DNA of 18,160 nucleotides from Candidatus Aenigmatarchaeota archaeon (GTDB lineage Archaea > Aenigmatarchaeota > Aenigmatarchaeia > Aenigmatarchaeales > DAIDAN01), in assembly GCA_027310605.1 (NCBI GenBank), contig DAIDAN010000006.1, forward strand, positions 1-18,160, in the 5' to 3' direction. Position numbers and translations under genes: made by a program. Every line of letters starts with the position of its first letter. The stretch's first letter is position 1. A model generated the notes under the pieces. It saw nothing but the letters and a program-made list of their open reading frames with translations, ran no database searches and had not been told where the DNA came from. Positions 1 through 6,724 of the stretch are shown here, one piece after another.

Positions 1-1303
1 GGCAATAGGAGCCTACTATCCGCCAGACACCGCCCGCTTTTTCCTGGCAGTCCCCGCAGACATAGCAATTGAAAGATGCGGAAACTCCGCAAATATCGCC
101 TGTCTTGCAGTACTGCTGCGTTGGCGAGCAAGAGCCGCCGCAGCCTCCCGAGCCCCTGCCGCCGCAACTTACGGTCAATCCCGCCTGCGAATCCGAGGGA
201 TTATAGCTGCCGGCGGTCCCATTTTTTGCTGAAGCTTGGATGTATATGCCTGCATAATTTTTATTGATGGCGTTTCCGAGAGAATCCAATATTGCCTGCA
301 TTTTTCCCTCGATGTTTGATCTTTTCCATGCGTTTGCCCCGGCTTCCTTTTCCGTGCATATCGGCTGCTCTGAAGCGGATGATTTTGAAACCTCGCCGTA
401 AGTGTCTGTCACGCTTGCCAATCCATCCGTTCCGCCAATCCCGCATATCAATGATTTTTCAAGCAGGCTGTCAATCCGGACGAAAATCTTTCCGCCTTCA
501 ACCTTTCCGGCATTAACGCCGGGGTCAGCGCTGTTCGCGATGTTCTGGCAGTTCGACTTGTAGCTGTTCCAGGAATTATCATTGACATCGAAATTAATAC
601 CAGCAATTTTGCAACCATCTACGCCGGCAGCAGCCAGAGATTTCCCGCTGATTGTTTTCGTAATTCCATTGCAGTCGAACTTCCCCGAGTTCACATAAAC
701 CTTGCTCCAGTCGCGCACATATGAGCCGTTGCCGTAAAGCTGCTGTCCGATTTTCGCGAGAAGCAGGTAACGGATGTTCTTCTCAATCTCTTCCTGCTTG
801 TTTGATGAAGCGTTCACGAAAAAGCTGTTCGTGCTGCTGTAAACCTCCTGCGGAAGCAGGGAAATCTTCACGCCGCCCTCATCCATCTCGAGTCCCGCGA
901 CTTTCGGCGGCGCGAAGCTGATTGAACCGCCGCTGCCGATTTGCGCGGGGAATCCGGTTATCTTTCCGCGCAGTTCGCTTTCAAATTTGTCGCGCAGCAT
1001 TTTGTAGGTGGGGCTGTTCGCGCTCCAGGTGTAGCAGTCGAAGCCGCCGCAGGCTTCGCCCAATTCTTTCGCGGTTATTTCCGTGACAATCTGCGCGAAC
1101 TCGTTTATGTTCTTTTCCGTGAGGTAAAAGTAGTTTATGCTGGAGAGACCGGCAGCTATCTTGTCAGAGATTGTGATTTCAGTGCTGCCGTAAAAAGTGA
1201 AAAGCCAGCCGAAGAAGCCCGCGACAACGAGCAGCGCCACTGCCGCTGCCAGAATCACGACAACAGGCACCGCGCCTTTCCGAACCGTAATATTATTTGA
1301 CAT
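1..1303 (-). CDS. Membrane-anchored cysteine-rich surface protein, 3' end cut by window edge
   Basis: I do not recognise this gene. The frame starts at ATG 1303 and stays open for 434 codons to the left edge, with no in-frame stop, so at least 434 residues are encoded and the C-terminus is missing. The N-terminus carries RKG followed by a hydrophobic stretch (about residues 10-36), which resembles an archaeal class III signal peptide or a single membrane anchor with the rest outside. A long, polar, Ser/Asn/Gly-rich ectodomain follows. From about residue 390 it becomes Cys-rich (GGCGGSC, QQYC, GDIC, CYVCGDC), suggesting disulfides. The start overlaps the stop of the preceding gene by 11 nt, so the two are translationally coupled. 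It is the last visible gene of the leftward arm of the pilin-like cluster. Function is inferred only from architecture and context. Confidence 0.8.
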   Translation of the reverse strand, partial: MSNNITVRKGAVPVVVILAAAVALLVVAGFFGWLFTFYGSTEITISDKIAAGLSSINYFYLTEKNINEFAQIVTEITAKELGEACGGFDCYTWSANSPTYKMLRDKFESELRGKITGFPAQIGSGGSISFAPPKVAGLEMDEGGVKISLLPQEVYSSTNSFFVNASSNKQEEIEKNIRYLLLAKIGQQLYGNGSYVRDWSKVYVNSGKFDCNGITKTISGKSLAAAGVDGCKIAGINFDVNDNSWNSYKSNCQNIANSADPGVNAGKVEGGKIFVRIDSLLEKSLICGIGGTDGLASVTDTYGEVSKSSASEQPICTEKEAGANAWKRSNIEGKMQAILDSLGNAINKNYAGIYIQASAKNGTAGSYNPSDSQAGLTVSCGGRGSGGCGGSCSPTQQYCKTGDICGVSASFNCYVCGDCQEKAGGVWRIVGSYC

Positions 1304-1811
1304 ACAACACCAACCAATAATTTTCCGGTTTTATCGGGATTGAATCTCTTTTCCCATAAGGATATAATCTGAAATCATCATCGCTTCCTTCCTTCGCTAT
1401 CAGTTTTTCCTCCTTCGTGCCGGGGTTATACAAGAATAATTTATATTTTTTTTCTTTGTAAACATAATCGAGATAATTTTTCGCAACTGCAGAAATATCG
1501 TAGCTGCACAAATCGTCGGCGCATCCTGCGCCCGGCTGCGGAACTTTCGGATTCAGCGTGCCCTCGTAGACGCCGTAGACAAGCGCCTTGTTGAAGGTTA
1601 TTCCGTTCGCGTCCCTCGTCTCAAAGAGCGAGAGAAGGCTGTCTTGTGTTGAGACTGGCTCATAGATTATATTGACTATAAGCTCTTTTGTTATGTTAAG
1701 GCCGAGAGTCTGGGCGACTATGATTATTATCCCGAAAATAATTATTATCGCCACGAAGACTACGAACGCGAAAATCTCCGGGAGCAGAAACGCGCCTTTT
1801 TTTCCTGTCAT
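1293..1811 (-). CDS. Pilin-like single-span membrane protein, 172 aa
   Basis: This is an unrecognised protein. The start chosen is ATG 1811; a TTG one codon upstream is also in frame. The N-terminus is short and basic (MTGKKGAF), and a very hydrophobic Ile/Val/Phe-rich segment covers about residues 8-37. The KKG-A junction with a Glu six residues later (LLPEIFAF) closely resembles a class III, type IV pilin-like signal peptide. The remainder is a polar domain of about 130 residues with a CADDLC pair and many Tyr and Lys residues, presumably extracytoplasmic. It sits 43 nt after the preceding gene and overlaps the next by 11 nt, which indicates one operon. The pilin-like assignment is inference from the N-terminus; no family was identified for the ectodomain. 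Confidence 0.82.
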   Translation of the reverse strand: MTGKKGAFLLPEIFAFVVFVAIIIIFGIIIIVAQTLGLNITKELIVNIIYEPVSTQDSLLSLFETRDANGITFNKALVYGVYEGTLNPKVPQPGAGCADDLCSYDISAVAKNYLDYVYKEKKYKLFLYNPGTKEEKLIAKEGSDDDFRLYPYGKRDSIPIKPENYWLVLYVK

Positions 1812-1854
1812 CAAATCACATCTTTTTTGGATTAGCGTTCATAAGCCAACAGCA

Positions 1855-2418
1855 TCAACTGCATGCTGCAGACTCGGATGACCAGGAACAGCCTGCTGAC
1901 TCGCAACCCTTTTTATCAATGCAGTTGTAGCAGTTGTTCCTGTTGTTTCCCGAATTGCAGTCCGCGGAAGCCTCGACATAAATATCAACTACCGCAGGCG
2001 CGATGCTTCCGTCAGACATGTTCACTGCCGCTGGGAACTCGCGGGAGCCCCCATAGGTTCTGCCTGCGACAAACCCGAATTCCCAAGTTTTTCCCCCCTT
2101 TGATGTCTCCGCCTTGACAAGCGTCCTTGCCTGGAATGCGGTCTTTATGCAGGAGAATCCGCTCAAGCCGTTCTTACCGCTTTCATAATCCGCTTTTTCA
2201 GCATCCAGCTTGGTCTCGTTCAGCAGTCCTTTTACATCGGCTGTGCAGGAAGCCGAGAGCACATTCTCGCCGAAGTCTATGCCGAGCCTTTGCAGGCTGT
2301 TTGTCCTGACTGTTGCCTTGAATTCCGTGAGCGAAAGCAGCCCGAACACGAGCATCACGGTGAAGAGCGCTATCACTATCAGCCTTATCACGAAATCCGT
2401 AATGTCAGCTTCCCCCAT
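1855..2418 (-). CDS. Pilin-like membrane protein with C-terminal cysteine cluster, 187 aa
   Basis: This is an unrecognised protein. It starts with MGEADITDFVIR and has one membrane span at about residues 10-29. The middle domain (about 40-145) has a pattern of a short Cys helix followed by an LNETKLDAEK stretch, a second Cys, and then beta-like segments. It reminds me of minor pilin-like proteins seen in DPANN genomes, which is a memory-based impression rather than a search result. The last 35 residues are packed with cysteines (NNCYNC, KKGCESAGCSW) in a spacing resembling the small PSI cysteine-rich fold. The gene lies 39 nt after its upstream neighbour and 43 nt before the next. GATGA precedes the start as a possible weak ribosome binding site. 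It is likely surface exposed with structural disulfides. Confidence 0.82.
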   Translation of the reverse strand: MGEADITDFVIRLIVIALFTVMLVFGLLSLTEFKATVRTNSLQRLGIDFGENVLSASCTADVKGLLNETKLDAEKADYESGKNGLSGFSCIKTAFQARTLVKAETSKGGKTWEFGFVAGRTYGGSREFPAAVNMSDGSIAPAVVDIYVEASADCNSGNNRNNCYNCIDKKGCESAGCSWSSESAACS

Positions 2419-2457
2419 TTCATCAGCTCTTTGATTTTTTGCATTTTGAAAAAATAT

Positions 2458-2961
2458 TCACTTGAAAAGCAGGTTTACGGTTATCTCCGCGGATTTCTTC
2501 GCTATCTCTATCGCGTTATACGAGCTTGTTGAAAATATGCAGCCCGCGAAGCCTGCGGCGCCCGCGCAAGAGCCTCCAACCCTCGCCTCTCCCGCGAGCG
2601 TAAAAGGCATCGGAGGCTTTTGGACAAATACGAGGTTCGTGTCCTTCAGCGTTTCATAAGTCTGGTCAAGGAAATTCCTGCCTACCGAGGCCTTGCTCCC
2701 GACATTCACCATGACGAGCGGCGGCGCTGACATGGCAGAAAGCGAGTGCGAGACCTTCGGAAAGGTCTGGTTCGCAATGAAAGAGTCCGGCGCAAAATTG
2801 CTCATTGACAAATAGCCCGACGCGTACTCCTGTATGATTCTCGCGTCCGCGGTGTAGAGCTGCTCCAGCATGGACAGCCCCATCTCGGCGAGCAAGTAGA
2901 AGAAAAGCAGTATCAGGATAAGGTCCCCAAGCATTACGATAAGGTCATATTCAGGCCCCAT
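2458..2961 (-). CDS. Pilin-like membrane protein, 167 aa
   Basis: This is an unrecognised protein. The N-terminus is acidic (MGPEYD) with a Leu/Ile-rich span at about residues 7-30 (LGDLILILLFFYLLAE). An ADARIIQEYASGYLSMS segment then suggests a long N-terminal helix continuing out of the membrane, as in type IV pilins. The C-terminal half contains a VMVNVGS strand and a GGSCAGAAGFAGC cysteine pair. A good ribosome binding site (AGAGGT, 6 nt before ATG) lies within a small palindrome. The gene begins a sub-block after a 172-nt gap. A minus-strand TATA-like sequence (CAATATAAAC near 3045-3054) lies about 90 nt upstream, so this block may also have its own promoter. No enzymatic motif is visible. 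Confidence 0.82.
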   Translation of the reverse strand: MGPEYDLIVMLGDLILILLFFYLLAEMGLSMLEQLYTADARIIQEYASGYLSMSNFAPDSFIANQTFPKVSHSLSAMSAPPLVMVNVGSKASVGRNFLDQTYETLKDTNLVFVQKPPMPFTLAGEARVGGSCAGAAGFAGCIFSTSSYNAIEIAKKSAEITVNLLFK

Positions 2962-2968
2962 AAGCTTA

Positions 2969-2980
2969 CCTCTTAAGAGG
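2969..2980 (-). promoter_or_regulatory. Palindrome containing the ribosome binding site
   Basis: CCTCTTAAGAGG is a perfect 12-bp palindrome whose 3' half, on the minus strand, is the AGAGG ribosome binding site of the gene starting at 2961. As RNA it could fold into a 4-bp stem with a TTAA loop and partly hide the site. A comparable arrangement occurs before the HerA-family gene at 9914-9929. Confidence 0.4.
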
Positions 2981-3133
2981 AAAATTTTTGCTGCCTGAGC
3001 GCAGCATATTCCATAATCAACACAGAAATAGATGGGAAGGGCGGTTTATATTGTTTGTCTCATAATATGGAATGAATTGTGCCAGAAGAACGGCCGTCAA
3101 GATTCAAACACTAAACAAGCGCTTATTAAAAAT

Positions 3134-3538
3134 TCAGGAGCAGGCTCCGTTGCTGCACGCGCCGGGGCACGCCGTTCGTTTAACGCACTGCGCAACATGC
3201 TGCGAAACCGAGCAGCTTCCTCCCGTTGTCCATTCTTCCGCGACATTGCCGTTGCAGCTCTTTCCGCTTGGCTTGCATTGCGCGCAGGCAGCGCCGCCAA
3301 TTGTGCAATCTCCCGCATAGGAAAATCCGGAAGGGCAGGAATTTTCGCAGAGGCTGCAGGAAGCCTGCTGCGGGCTCCCTCTTCCAATCCAAGCCATGAA
3401 GATGAGAAGCAGGACAAACAACAGGATTATAATCTCTATCAGCGTCCATATTCCGTTGTCTTCAACGCCCTTCTTTCCCCGAAAGGTTTTTCCCTTCCTG
3501 TTCAGCACAGTCCGCTCAAGAAACATTTTGTCTGGCAT
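3134..3538 (-). CDS. Small membrane-anchored cysteine-rich protein, 134 aa
   Basis: This is an unrecognised protein. A basic N-terminal leader of about 25 residues (Lys/Arg-rich) precedes one strongly hydrophobic span at about 31-51 (TLIEIIILLFVLLLIFMAW). The rest, about 80 residues, has some 13 cysteines in repeating CxxC/CPxG spacing (SCSLCENSCPSG, ACAQCKPSGKSC, CPGACSNGACS). That is typical of a disulfide knot outside the membrane; metal binding is the other option. Its first 37 nt overlap the 3' end of the preceding gene in another frame, and an alternative start lies four codons in (Met5). The longer reading frame on the opposite strand lacks any recognisable composition and is rejected. 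It belongs to the leftward arm of the pilin-like cluster. Confidence 0.75.
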   Translation of the reverse strand: MPDKMFLERTVLNRKGKTFRGKKGVEDNGIWTLIEIIILLFVLLLIFMAWIGRGSPQQASCSLCENSCPSGFSYAGDCTIGGAACAQCKPSGKSCNGNVAEEWTTGGSCSVSQHVAQCVKRTACPGACSNGACS

Positions 3539-3768
3539 GCATCATAACCCTGACAGCTTACTGCTTTCTCTATCTTTCCCTGGTTTGCGTCAAAATAATC
3601 CCTTGCGCACTTCTTCGCTCCCCATTCGCTGCACGCTACCGTGAATTCCGCCCTTCCGTTCGCAGCCCCCAGCCCGGAACCGGACGGCAGGATTATCCCG
3701 ACAACTATGGCTATCACCACGATTATTCCAAGCACCAAAACCACAAGCACGCTTATCGGCAATTCCAC
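3502..3768 (-). CDS. Small pilin-like membrane protein, 88 aa
   Basis: This is an unrecognised protein. GTG 3768 is chosen as start because GGTGA lies a few bases before it. The N-terminus is almost immediately hydrophobic (MELPISVLVVLVLGII, span about 5-28), followed by a small domain with about five cysteines (VACSEWGAKKCARDYF, CQGYDACQTKC, GLC at the C-terminus). The next gene begins inside its last 37 nt. The 215 nt upstream (3769-3983) hold no gene; I see AT-rich sequence with a short hairpin TTTAT-CGG-ATAAA near 3867 and no convincing promoter. It is probably a subunit of the same surface structure as its neighbours. Confidence 0.75.
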   Translation of the reverse strand: MELPISVLVVLVLGIIVVIAIVVGIILPSGSGLGAANGRAEFTVACSEWGAKKCARDYFDANQGKIEKAVSCQGYDACQTKCFLSGLC

Positions 3769-3983
3769 AATATCACCCTATACTTATTTGATTTTGTGAT
3801 TATCAATAATACACCCCAAACGTTAAAACAATCATTATGACTTACTCACAAATCAGATGCGCTTTATCGGATAAAAAACGCTTAATTCCTGTAAATTGTT
3901 CCATATTGGTTTTTTGTTAAAAATAATTTTGAGGTTTAATATTTTCAACTATCTTGATTTTTATTATGGATAACGGAAGGCTC

Positions 3984-4160
3984 TTACTTTCCCAATATTG
4001 CGGCAGGCAGGTTCGCGAGATAAAACATGATGCCTCCCAGATAATTCACTATTCCTTTGTAAACGGCAGTGGAGAGGAATCCTAAGGCAAAGGCGAGCAT
4101 CACGATAAGGAAGAATATCGCGACCCAGAATGTCATGGGAACCTCGATTCCTTTTTCCAT
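3984..4160 (-). CDS. Pilin-like micro-protein, 58 aa
   Basis: This is an unrecognised, almost entirely hydrophobic protein. ATG 4160 is preferred because GGTG lies 6-7 nt upstream; a GTG at 4169 would add three residues. MEKGIEVPM precedes one long span (TFWVAIFFLIVMLAFALGF), and a second weakly hydrophobic amphipathic stretch follows to the C-terminus (YLGGIMFYLANLPAAILGK). The EKG-IEV junction resembles a class III signal peptide with a Glu after the cleavage point. There is no ectodomain, so it could be a filament core subunit or a small membrane partner of the larger proteins. It is spaced 85 nt from the preceding gene. Confidence 0.7.
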   Translation of the reverse strand: MEKGIEVPMTFWVAIFFLIVMLAFALGFLSTAVYKGIVNYLGGIMFYLANLPAAILGK

Positions 4161-4245
4161 TTCGGACACCGTCGATACAGATTGTTTTCGTTATGAATCA
4201 AATTAATTCGCGGACTCGGCAGTTTTTTCTGGCTCGGGCTGCAAA

Positions 4246-4515
4246 TCATGCGCATTTCCCTGTGCTCTTGTCGCAGGAAGTCTTGCACTGCGAGTTGTCG
4301 AAGCAGGCGCATCTTGCGCTCACGCATACCCCGTTTCCTCCGCAGTTCGCATCGCTGCCGCAGCCGCCGACCCTGACTTGCGCGAGCTGCGAAGAGATTG
4401 AGAACGGTATGCCCAGCCTTCCCGTGAACAGCTGCTGAAAGAGCGCAAGGAACAACCCCGCTATTATTATGCCTGCAAGCGCTATGATTGCGAGATATGC
4501 AGCGATGCCTTTCAT
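4246..4515 (-). CDS. Pilin-like membrane protein with EGF-like cysteine motif, 89 aa
   Basis: This is an unrecognised protein. MKG is followed by one membrane span at about 4-27 (IAAYLAIIALAGIIIAGLF), again a Lys-Gly plus hydrophobic start as in class III signal peptides. After a short linker, the last 40 residues contain eight cysteines in an EGF-like or knottin-like order (GGCGSDANCGGNGVCVSARC, then CFDNSQC, SCDKSTGKC). A GAGATGA sequence just before the ATG could be the ribosome binding site. It lies 49 nt after the 509-aa gene in the same direction. An extracellular disulfide-stabilised contact domain is the likeliest role, which is inference. Confidence 0.78.
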   Translation of the reverse strand: MKGIAAYLAIIALAGIIIAGLFLALFQQLFTGRLGIPFSISSQLAQVRVGGCGSDANCGGNGVCVSARCACFDNSQCKTSCDKSTGKCA

Positions 4516-4564
4516 TCATCTCATCTCGTTTTAGGTATAGGTTAACAGGCTTGGCAGCGCAGCC

Positions 4565-6094
4565 CTATTTTGTGCAACAGACAGTTCCTTCTATCCCGCA
4601 TTTCTTTGTTTTATCCACGGCTCCTCCTATGTTTGGGTTTGTGCATGCGCTTTCGCTTCTGCAAGCATAAGTTCCTCCTGTGCATTCTGTTCCTGCAGCG
4701 CTTCCGACATTTGTTGTTTGCGTTCCTGAAACAAGACTCGCGGTGCAAACATTTTTCTGCCAGACGCCGTCGGCGCTCGCGCTTGCGGGGTTACATGTTA
4801 TGTCAAACTTGTCAGTCAGGGACTTGCCGTTGTATGTGTAATCAGCTTCAACCGAAAACTTCTTCGCGCTATTGCAGAATTTGTTCGCTACATAAGTTCT
4901 CAAGTCTTCGGAATCGAATAATTTTCCCGCGCTCACTTCCCCCCATCCGCTGTCCTTGGTTTTGTCCGTAACAAGCTGGGTCGAGTCAAGCTTGCTGCAA
5001 TCCGCGGCGGAAGCGTCTATGTCCGCTTTTATTGAAACATCCTTTATCGGGGCGGTGTTATGGTTTGCCAAATAAAATCTTAGTCCTGTATAATAATCGC
5101 CTGCTATGCTGCCGCCGACCGTGCTGTCATACTTGATTTCCGGATTCTCCAAGCTTATTCCCTGGTCCGCGGCGGAGATCCATTCGCCGTTGCTGCACTT
5201 GTACTGGATCGCGCCGGCTTCCCCCTTGATTCCGGTGTAGACGGACATGCCGTTGTTTTGCTGCGTGCATGTCCACCATTTCGCTGACGCGATGTCGCTT
5301 TCTGAATATCCGCACATCAGCCCTGCGACAAGCTTGTAATTTTCCGAAGGATTGTCTTTCAGGAGCGGGCAGCACCCGTTCGAGGGGCAACCTATGGTGT
5401 CCGCGCTGCAGCGGTTGTCGCCACTTCCGAAAGTCTGTTCAATAACTTTGTCGCTTGCGCTCTCGCTGCACTTGAAATCATATCTTGTCTGGCAGAATGA
5501 GCCGCAACCTTTTGCGCAAACAGTATAATCCCCAGCATTGAAGCCTCCGCATTCTATTGTCTTGCAGCCTCTTTCATATCTGCCGTCTATTGCAGATTTA
5601 AGATTCTGGTTTTTTGAAACATCCGGGGAAACTATGGTTCCCGAATCTATATAGTAGACATAATCATTGTCAAAGGGGTTAACTTTTAGCGTAGGCTGTG
5701 GCGTGACAAGTGTTGTAAAAAGCGCGCACTTGTTGTCTTTCCAGTTGTTGATGCTGAAATACTGGTTTGTTTCGCTCACTCCCGGATCTTCAGCATAATC
5801 GCTGTAGTGCGTTGTGCCCAGCGCCCCTTGGTTTGTCAAATGAAACTCGTAAATTTGAAGGGGTGATGAGGAAAGTGTTCCGCTTGTTGCAGGGTTTATC
5901 TTCACATGCAGCGCCTTGTATCCCTCATCAAGGGAGCCGCTCTCGCCTTGCGAGCCGCCGCCGAAAAACGGGAGGTTCACGATTTTTTCTCCCGACGCCT
6001 TCGCCCTCGGCACGAAAATCACTAATAATGAGCTCAATATGACTATCGCGACAATCATGTAAAACAATGCCGCGCCCGGTATCTGCAGCGCCAT
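4565..6094 (-). CDS. Large membrane-anchored cysteine-rich surface protein, 509 aa
   Basis: This is an unrecognised protein and the first gene of the leftward arm. One N-terminal span (about residues 5-27, ALFYMIVAIVILSSLLVIFV) is followed by Lys/Arg and a large polar ectodomain. There appear to be two beta-rich parts: about 60-150, with HLTNQGALGTTHYSDY, and about 330-430, with GLRFYLANHNTAPIKD. They are separated by a Cys-rich middle (KTIECGGFNAGDYTVCAKGC, IGCPSNGCCPLL). The C-terminus has a further cysteine block (CTGGTYACRSESACTN, CGIEGTVCC). More than 20 cysteines imply disulfide bonding outside the cell. GGGGTG 8 nt before ATG is a good ribosome binding site, and a TATA-like TTTATTAA lies at 6147-6140. 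It is probably the major adhesin-like or tip subunit of the cluster, by inference from size and position. Confidence 0.85.
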   Translation of the reverse strand: MALQIPGAALFYMIVAIVILSSLLVIFVPRAKASGEKIVNLPFFGGGSQGESGSLDEGYKALHVKINPATSGTLSSSPLQIYEFHLTNQGALGTTHYSDYAEDPGVSETNQYFSINNWKDNKCALFTTLVTPQPTLKVNPFDNDYVYYIDSGTIVSPDVSKNQNLKSAIDGRYERGCKTIECGGFNAGDYTVCAKGCGSFCQTRYDFKCSESASDKVIEQTFGSGDNRCSADTIGCPSNGCCPLLKDNPSENYKLVAGLMCGYSESDIASAKWWTCTQQNNGMSVYTGIKGEAGAIQYKCSNGEWISAADQGISLENPEIKYDSTVGGSIAGDYYTGLRFYLANHNTAPIKDVSIKADIDASAADCSKLDSTQLVTDKTKDSGWGEVSAGKLFDSEDLRTYVANKFCNSAKKFSVEADYTYNGKSLTDKFDITCNPASASADGVWQKNVCTASLVSGTQTTNVGSAAGTECTGGTYACRSESACTNPNIGGAVDKTKKCGIEGTVCCTK

Positions 6095-6139
6095 ATTTTT
6101 TCCACCCCGATTGCAACCGTTAAGTATTATGCTATCCCA

Positions 6140-6156
6140 TTAATAAAGTATATATT
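6140..6156. promoter_or_regulatory. Back-to-back TATA boxes driving both arms of the pilin-like cluster
   Basis: On the plus strand TATATATT (6149-6156) is centred 26 nt before ATG 6178, the spacing expected for a leaderless archaeal transcript. On the minus strand TTTATTAA (6147-6140) would place a start near 6118, leaving about 24 nt of leader with the GGGGTG ribosome binding site of the gene starting at 6094. The two elements adjoin, so one 83-bp gap serves two divergent units. Confidence 0.55.
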
Positions 6157-6177
6157 CCGATTTTCCCAATCTCTTGC

Positions 6178-6297
6178 ATGGAAAAGGAAACCGTAAGGGC
6201 TATCGTCTACATGATAATCGCGTTTTTCGTGATTGCCGCGCTCCTGATCGTGTTTTACGGCTATGCCGATAAGTTGTTCAGGATAAGCGTTGGATAA
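6178..6297 (+). CDS. Single-span membrane micro-protein, 39 aa
   Basis: This is a short frame supported by its context. ATG 6178 lies 26 nt after a TATA box, the protein is MEKETVR plus one hydrophobic span (AIVYMIIAFFVIAALLIVFY) and a basic tail (ADKLFRISVG), and a strong ribosome binding site of the next gene begins right at its stop codon. The length and layout match the other micro-proteins of the cluster (58 aa at 3984 and 47 aa at 6309). It probably has a cytoplasmic N-terminus and is the first gene of the rightward arm. I do not recognise a family; it could be a filament or linker subunit. Confidence 0.65.
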   Translation: MEKETVRAIVYMIIAFFVIAALLIVFYGYADKLFRISVG

Positions 6298-6308
6298 GGG
6301 GAGATGAA

Positions 6309-6452
6309 ATGCTTTCCACTGAATATATTTTTTTCATAATAATGGCGCTTGTTGTCGTAGGCTTCGCGGTTTTCGTGCTTTTTTATTTCGGCGGAGTCAA
6401 GGAAGCGGCGAACATCCTGCCCGCGATAAGCAGGACTTTTTCAATAGGTTGA
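6309..6452 (+). CDS. Single-span membrane micro-protein, 47 aa
   Basis: This is an unrecognised protein. ATG 6309 is preceded by GGGGAG at 6298-6303 with a 5-nt spacer, one of the best ribosome binding sites in the window, which strongly supports a real gene. A competing ATG at 6304 opens only a 12-codon frame. MLSTEY is followed by one span (about 7-26, IFFIIMALVVVGFAVFVLFY), then a small amphipathic tail (GGVKEAANILPAISRTFSIG). It lies 11 nt after the 39-aa gene, so both are co-transcribed. The protein has no cysteine and no ectodomain. Confidence 0.7.
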   Translation: MLSTEYIFFIIMALVVVGFAVFVLFYFGGVKEAANILPAISRTFSIG

Positions 6453-6507
6453 TAAAATAAAAAACGCATATAGCGTCAATATGCGATGCTTGTTAAAGTT
6501 GATAAGA

Positions 6508-6723
6508 ATGAAGGGCACTCTCGAGATAAGCATAGGAATGCTGATAACCATCATAGCCCTCATAGTCGTGGCAGTGTTCATACTTGCGATACTGGCAAAA
6601 GCGGGCGCGCAGCAAAACCTGTCCGGAGGCTGCACGAGCATAGTGAATTACATAGTTTCCGTTTTCAAGGGCAGCAACATCGGCTCGGGCGGGACAAACT
6701 TCCCGAATTCAATATGGTGCTGA
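6508..6723 (+). CDS. Pilin-like membrane protein, 71 aa
   Basis: This is an unrecognised protein. I choose ATG 6508 because it gives MKGTLEISIG, which parallels MKATEFSIG at the start of the next gene; an ATG at 6481 would add nine residues of unlike character. MKG precedes Thr-Leu-Glu and a span at about 10-31 (GMLITIIALIVVAVFILAIL), a close match to the class III signal peptide layout with Glu near +3. The 40-residue remainder is Ser/Gly/Asn-rich with a cysteine in GGCTS and a final Trp-Cys. It ends 1 nt before the next start codon, indicating tight co-translation. Confidence 0.75.
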   Translation: MKGTLEISIGMLITIIALIVVAVFILAILAKAGAQQNLSGGCTSIVNYIVSVFKGSNIGSGGTNFPNSIWC

Positions 6724-6724
6724 T

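Noticed and set aside
3084..3098. 12-mer AAGAACGGCCGT shared with 16536-16548
   Set aside because: It contains an 8-bp palindrome but there is no extended similarity around either copy, so it is likely chance at this length.
3032..3547. 171-codon plus-strand frame opposite two small cluster genes
   Set aside because: The minus frames here have the membrane span and cysteine pattern shared by the cluster. The plus frame has Ala/Arg/Ser-rich shadow composition.
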